64,000 nucleotides of DNA from Camelus bactrianus (Eukaryota > Chordata > Mammalia > Artiodactyla > Camelidae): contig NC_133544.1 in the NCBI RefSeq assembly GCF_048773025.1, positions 78,777,001 through 78,841,000 of the forward strand. Direction: 5' to 3'. Positions within the stretch are counted from its first letter, which is position 1; each line of letters opens with the position of its first letter. Positions 59,913-64,000 of the stretch are shown here, in pieces. The position numbers and the translations under genes are program-made. The notes below the pieces were generated by a model. That model worked only from the letters and a program-made list of their open reading frames with translations, made no database searches and had not been told where the DNA came from.

Positions 59913-60855
59913 AAAAAAAAAAAAAATACATTACTGACTACTTATATTTATATTTTATATATATACACACATACATGCACATATATATGGGCTGTCTCAT
60001 GGGTAATTGATTCGGTTTCAAAATTGTTTTATATTCCTTAGTAAACTCTTCTTTAAAATGTAGCCATTTCTTAAATTTTACATTTTGTTCATTTGAGTTA
60101 TTTTATAGTTGGGCAAGCATCATCATTTTCCTTTATTCTTTTACTTTGTTTCACATAATCAAAGTTCTTTTTAACATTAATCTAATAAAAAAGTAAATAG
60201 CTTAAGTATATATTTTCATATTTTAAAACAAATATAATTGTTCAGCAGCTATTTATTGGAAACTACCATATGCCCTTGCATTTTTGTAGGTCATGCTTTA
60301 TAAGGCCCAGGCTACTTTTGTTGTTTTGATCAACCCTGCCATGTTCTTCCCAATCAAGTGACCACGATCATCAAAGTGATATTTGGGATTTTCGGGTTTT
60401 GGTTGCCATATTCTTGCGTTGCCTCTCTGATGTGAAGTAGCTCAGGAGCTGTATTTTAAATGTCTCTCTGTCCTCCCAGGGAAAAGAATGCAAATGTGAG
60501 AAGTTCAGCAAACACCCTTAGTTCACCTACTTTTCCTTCTTAATTTAAAGCTTATTTTGTTTTCCTAACTCCTGGCTCTCGCTCACAATTTCTAGGGCAT
60601 ACACCAGAGGCCATGTTAAGCACCCGTGGAGAACTTGCAGTCAGATTTTTCTGCCTTCGTGAGTGTGTATAGCTGGGCAGCCCCTGCTCTGTGATCTCAG
60701 GCGTCACTGCCTCAGGGGCAGAGGGCTAGTTACCACAGCACTTGCCGTTCTCTGGGGAATTTGAGCCCTGGTGATTTCAAACCGTGTGTTTGGTGCAGTC
60801 CAGTTCGTGTTCATCTGCCGCAGCTCTAGAGATGCAAAAGCGAACGTATTTACCT

Positions 60856-61003
60856 GGAGAGACTTCTAGCTTCTGCTCTGTGAAAACAGGCTCCCGGGCA
60901 CACTTCCTCTGGGTTTTGCAGCCAGTTAGAAACAACACTTTCAGTTTGCTTTAGGCTCAGTTTTGAAACCACAGTTTTCAAAAACTGTTCAAATGAGAAA
61001 GTA
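60856..61003 (-). repeat. Inverted repeat, right arm
   Basis: Read on the minus strand it runs from TACTTTCTCATTTGAACAGT to GAAGCTAGAAGTCTCTCC and pairs with 59741-59912. The loop between the arms is 943 bp. Identity over aligned blocks is roughly three quarters by eye. Weaker similarity continues outwards (TTCAGT and GGTC blocks), so the true arms may be longer. Confidence 0.85.
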
Positions 61004-62156
61004 TAAGAAAATATGCCTAGAAGTTCACTGAAGACCATAAAGGACCTGGTTGACTTGAGTCCAGAAAAATGGCATAGTTTGGGCCTTAGAAAACTAAGAC
61101 AGCACAGTGTTCTTCTCTGAACCATGTGACGGCCGGCTTTGATGCCCAGGTCTTAATGTCTTTCAGACATATTTCAGTGACACCTCAGTTTTTCTCAGCA
61201 TCTTCCACAGGAAGAGGTGGTTTGATGTGGCTGCATGATGACTTTTTTTTTTAAATCACCAATTTACAAACTAGCCCTTTGCCAGCCTAGGAACTCAGGA
61301 GAATCCTTGAGTCCCAGGGTCAGAGGAACTTTTCATCTGGGATGACAGGAGTCTGGGCTCAGTGCAGCTACTGGGCCATAAGCTGAGCATGTGAGGGGCA
61401 GGAGGAGATGACTAATCTTTCTTTTTGCAAGCATTTTTGTCTTTTTCCTTAAACATCTACTTTGACATGAAAAGCATATTTTAATGAATAAAACAGATGA
61501 TGAAAAGAAATCAATTGAGAAAAATCATTGAGGGGAAAATGAATTACTGGTGTGCAATAATTCTGATGTCCTAGAGCAGGGGTTATATTCTATTGATATT
61601 TTCCAGGAAATAAAGTAGCTCATTTAGATAGAAAAAAGGGCCAAAATTGTGCTAAATTAATTATGGTGTTTTTAATCTGCTATGAATTTGGAGTAAATTT
61701 TATTAGGAAGAATTGGAAGTACATGTTAACTTTTATTGTCAGGATAAATTGCATCTTTTAAAGAAGATCCTTGTACTTTGTGTAGGGCCTTTCACGTTGG
61801 TACAGAGCTTAGGTCTGAAACCTTGCCTGGTTGATGGTGGCTAAGATAGCCTCTTGCTGTGTGGTGGCTCACATAGCAGCTTCCATCTCAGTCACACATT
61901 TTGTCTGATGGTAACTTCTGAGTGCAGTTGTCAGACCAGCTTCTTCTGAAAGTGCAGGGAAAATGGAGATGGACCTGCAGAAGCCAGCATCCTCTTTGTG
62001 GACAGGTCCGCATAACTTCCTGTCAGAGGTTAAACAGACACACTGACCTAGAGTTTAATAACATGTTCTTGGTGACACATTTCTTCAGCACCTATCTAGG
62101 CTGACTGTTCTAGGGGACTGCGTGTAGCCTGAACAGCCACCAGCGGAAGCTCTCAC

Positions 62157-62350
62157 TTGGATGTGTATGACTTGCACTTTAAATTTTGATTTGCCCTCCT
62201 CATACGGAGCAACTTTCTGATTCATAATGTTGATCATGTCCATGGCCTGTTTTGTTTTTGCTCGCTCTTCCTGATCCCCTGCGGGCTTGTGATACAACTC
62301 TTCCAGTGGTGACTTTATGGAATCAAGACGACAGAGGGTTATCCCCAGCC
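62157..62350 (-). CDS. Candidate antisense exon, FAM227B-like by position
   Basis: On the minus strand a pyrimidine-rich stretch ending catgag precedes 194 nt with only one open frame, followed by a good donor (CAA/gtgaga). It would encode LGITLCRLDSIKSPLEELYH, then KPAGDQEERAKTKQAMDM, then a Lys/Glu-rich tail ending KFKVQVIHIQ. The charged, helix-like composition looks like real protein. If the donor is not used, the frame runs on to a stop at 62085, with ATTAAA on the minus strand at 62059-62054, so it could also be a terminal exon. I do not recognise the peptide. In mammals FAM227B is transcribed towards GALK2 and overlaps its 3' end, so that gene is the natural candidate. Chance openness of this length in one frame is about 5 percent. 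Confidence 0.42.
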
Positions 62351-62616
62351 CTCATGGAACAGGAAGACTGCTGATTTTTAGTACTTAAGAGCCAAAACCA
62401 GGGGATAGTTTTAGGTACAGTTCAGTTTCAAATCACCTTCTGACAACAGTATACATTTCTGAATGTCCTAAAATGTTTGACAACACTGAAAAAAACCCCA
62501 CAAAACATACCACATAATCTCTTCGTCCCTGGGTTGGCGGTGTGTTCTAAAGCACCAGGAAAATCACTCTCATTTTCACCTGCAGGTTCTAATTTTTTTT
62601 TCCTTCATTGTTTTAG

Positions 62617-62824
62617 GAAATTTGGAGCTCATGGGTCACGACTTACTGGCGCAGGATGGGGAGGCTGCACAGTGTCGATAGTACCTGTGGACAAGCTGCC
62701 CAGCTTCCTAGCAAATGTGCATGAAGCTTATTACCAGAGGAGCAATCGAAGCTTAGCGCCTGAGAAGCAGAGTTTGTTTGCTACCAAGCCTGGAGGCGGA
62801 GCTTTGGTTTTCCTTGAGGCCTAA
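62617..62824 (+). CDS. GALK2: GALK2 exon 10: C-terminal coding exon with stop (residues 391-458)
   Basis: The exon supplies the last base of an Arg codon, then 68 residues from [20 protein letters not shown] to [12 protein letters not shown], then TAA at 62822-62824. [11 protein letters not shown] (about residues 397-407) is the glycine-rich third GHMP motif that closes over the nucleotide and sugar site. The acceptor is a T-rich tract ending ttttag at 62611-62616. The exon continues into a 3' UTR of roughly 340 bp. Small differences from human recalled from memory include SNR for SDG before SLAPEK and FLEA for LLEA at the end. The full-length end shows no truncation. Confidence 0.97.
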
Positions 62825-63165
62825 ACAGTGTGAAAAACCTCAGAGCAACTACTGAGAGCATTTATGACCTGGCAGGACTTCTAGTGCCACAGTAAATTAA
62901 TCCTCTGTTTTGCACTATGATGAACGGTTGCTACTATCAACATGTATTTCCAGAGAAAAGGTTGAAAGCTTTCTATGCTTCATAATTATTTTTCCATCTT
63001 ACAATATGTTTTCTACCAATAAGTGTCAAAATTATGCTTGGATGGATCGCTTAAGGATGATTTGCTGTGATTTATTGATTTTAAGGTTTTTAGAGACAAA
63101 TGGTAAAAGACCATTAATATTGGCCCTATGAGCTGAACCTGAATTAAACATACTACTACAGTTAA
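62825..63165 (+). other. GALK2: GALK2 3' UTR (probable)
   Basis: This is non-coding sequence after the TAA. The first clear polyadenylation hexamer on the + strand is ATTAAA at 63143-63148, a common variant of AATAAA, so cleavage is expected about 15-25 bp later. The end is therefore inferred, and a longer 3' UTR using a distal site outside the window is possible. The segment reads AATAAA on the opposite strand at 63076-63071, which could serve an antisense transcript. Confidence 0.6.
63143..63148 (+). terminator. GALK2: GALK2 polyadenylation signal ATTAAA
   Basis: The hexamer ATTAAA lies 319 bp after the stop codon and is the first canonical or near-canonical signal on this strand after the coding end. 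It is followed by sequence of mixed composition, not by a long U-rich block, so its strength is uncertain. Confidence 0.55.
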
Positions 63166-64000
63166 AGCGATGTGACTCAACTGTACGCACTGTTCCTAAG
63201 TCCCGTGCATTTCTGGTTTCTCTGGGCGTTCTTCTTCCTCAGCATTGCATTCTTCCGTCGTTGTCGATGACGATGACAGTGACGCCAGAAATTCTCTCTC
63301 AGTTCGAGCTTCAGAACGCTATTAAAATCATACATTATTAAGGATTCACAGAATTTCCCGGATGTGGTGTGCTTGAGTGTGAGATTCCCCACAATTGTCA
63401 AGATAAGGAGGATCACCTAAAATTTTCTTTTTAAAAATAGACCTAGGAAGAAAATTCCAGGCTCAGCTCATTTTTTTTTAAACCATGTGCTATCACATTA
63501 AACAGTCATTTTCAAGTCTTTTGGCCCTGAGCTTTCTCTATCATAATAGAGAAAGTTAGAAAAAAGACACTTCAAGTTTATCTTTCTTCACATTGAAATA
63601 GAGAATTATCTGGGGTGGTAATTCAGATCATTCAACTTGTTCATGGAATTTGCTTTCTTCCCACACTACCCTATCTTTTCTCAAATGCCTCTCTGATCCA
63701 GGAGGCACGTTTACTATTCTGGGAAGGCCATCTACGCCTTGCATCCTTTGTTGTGTGTCCAGCAAGGCTTGTTTGTATCTGTGGACCACTGTAGGGCAGG
63801 GGTGCGGGTGCAAGTAGGAAAAGGCTCAGTGTGGGTTCTGGGATTGGCCTGGGGGGTGGGTGGGTGCCTGTGTATGTTTCTCAAAAAAGTGGGCATGTGG
63901 AGATGGTAAACGAATGGCTCTCTCTATAGGGAGGCCTTCCTGAATTAGATGAAGATTGAGACCAAGAAGCATTTTGCTGATATAATCAGATGAGAGCGGC
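63166..64000. other. Flank downstream of GALK2
   Basis: Apart from the minus-strand exon candidate at 63196-63318, no repeat or gene is recognised. A minus-strand segment starting after a good pyrimidine tract ending ctacag (boundary near 63796) stays open for about 55 codons (RYKQALLDTQQRMQG...) to a stop at 63628. It could be part of an antisense transcript, but the length is within chance expectation. Confidence 0.5.
63196..63318 (-). CDS. Candidate antisense exon near the GALK2 3' end
   Basis: On the minus strand an acceptor-like sequence ending ttttaatag is followed at 63318 by 41 codons, RSEARTEREFLASLSSSS then an acidic tail ending KPEMHGT and a stop at 63198-63196. An AATAAA lies at 63076-63071 on the same strand. 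This would make a tidy 3'-terminal exon. A second frame through the same DNA is also open (LRENFWRHCHRHRQRRKN) and could splice, through a weak donor, in the correct phase to the candidate at 62350. The two readings exclude each other. The tail-to-tail position suits FAM227B, but the peptide is not one I recognise and the acceptor has few pyrimidines. Confidence 0.3.
   Translation of the reverse strand, partial: RSEARTEREFLASLSSSSTTTEECNAEEEERPEKPEMHGT

Larger units (their letters stand above)
56946..62616 (+). other. GALK2: GALK2 intron 9
   Basis: The 5671-bp last intron (gtgagg ... ttttag) holds an L2 remnant at 58190-58440, a MIR near 58625-58745, an inverted repeat pair at 59741-59912 and 60856-61003, and the minus-strand exon candidate at 62157-62350. 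The rest (56946-58190, 58750-59740, 61010-62150) shows nothing I recognise. Confidence 0.9.
1..63165 (+). other. GALK2: GALK2 gene, 3' part (five coding exons, introns, 3' UTR)
   Basis: N-acetylgalactosamine kinase (EC 2.7.1.157) is a cytosolic GHMP-family kinase. It phosphorylates free GalNAc at C1 using ATP, for salvage into UDP-GalNAc, and has weak activity on galactose. Five exons join in one frame and give 290 residues ending at a TAA. Counting back from the family length of 458 places them at residues 169-458. Intron lengths are at least 26316, then 1462, 9235, 19267 and 5671 bp, all GT-AG. The promoter, exons 1-5 and the ATP-binding loop lie upstream of the window. I see no stop, frameshift or missing splice site, so the gene looks functional. 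Exon numbers 6-10 assume the usual ten-exon structure. Confidence 0.97.

Noticed and set aside
26317-62824. Possibility that the GALK2 match is a processed pseudogene
   Set aside because: Exons are separated by real introns with consensus GT-AG sites, phases agree and no stop interrupts the joined host frame.
63628-63800. Minus-strand frame after a good acceptor (RYKQALLDTQQRMQG)
   Set aside because: About 55 codons is within chance expectation and I see no downstream donor or poly(A) signal tied to it. It is mentioned in the flank entry but not called as an exon.

Overview
The window is mammalian nuclear DNA, most likely from a camelid. It carries tRNA-derived SINEs of the camelid type (Vic-1/SINE2-Vpa-like) at 47282-47412 and 52926-53018. 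It also has artiodactyl-type LINE-1 3' ends and many old mammalian repeats (MIR, L2, MER5, MER2, L1M, MLT1). There are no bacterial features: open frames are short and genes are split by long introns. The species call rests on recognised repeat families, not on a database search.

The one clearly supported gene is GALK2 (N-acetylgalactosamine kinase, GHMP kinase family), on the + strand. Five consecutive coding exons lie at 26317-26415, 27878-28030, 37266-37476, 56744-56945 and 62617-62824. All introns are GT-AG and all reading phases match. Together they encode the last 290 residues of the 458-residue protein (residues 169-458): the catalytic Asp190 exon, the central domain, and the C-terminal GHMP motif ending at TAA 62822-62824. 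The 3' UTR probably ends near 63165 after an ATTAAA signal. Exons 1-5 and the promoter lie before the window.

Layout. 1-26316: 3' part of the large intron before the first exon seen, with L1M and L2 pieces, several MIRs, hAT fossils, three LTR fossils, a pure (CAG)11 tract, an artiodactyl L1 tail and a complete MER2-type transposon 243 bp before the exon. 26416-27877 and 28031-37265: introns dominated by L2. 37477-56743: the largest complete intron, with L2, L1M and both camelid SINEs. 56946-62616: last intron, with an unexplained inverted repeat (59741-59912 and 60856-61003) and a coding-like minus-strand segment with splice sites (62157-62350). 63166-64000: downstream flank, with another possible minus-strand exon just inside the 3' UTR boundary region (63196-63318).

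In mammals FAM227B lies downstream of GALK2, is transcribed towards it, and overlaps its 3' end. The minus-strand exon-like segments fit that gene by position, but I could not recognise the peptide. I found no new multi-gene system. The items most worth checking are the antisense exon candidates, the inverted repeat, a 95-codon coding-like minus-strand frame (8764-9051), a non-repetitive CNE-like block (about 16830-17300), and a 32-bp local duplication.
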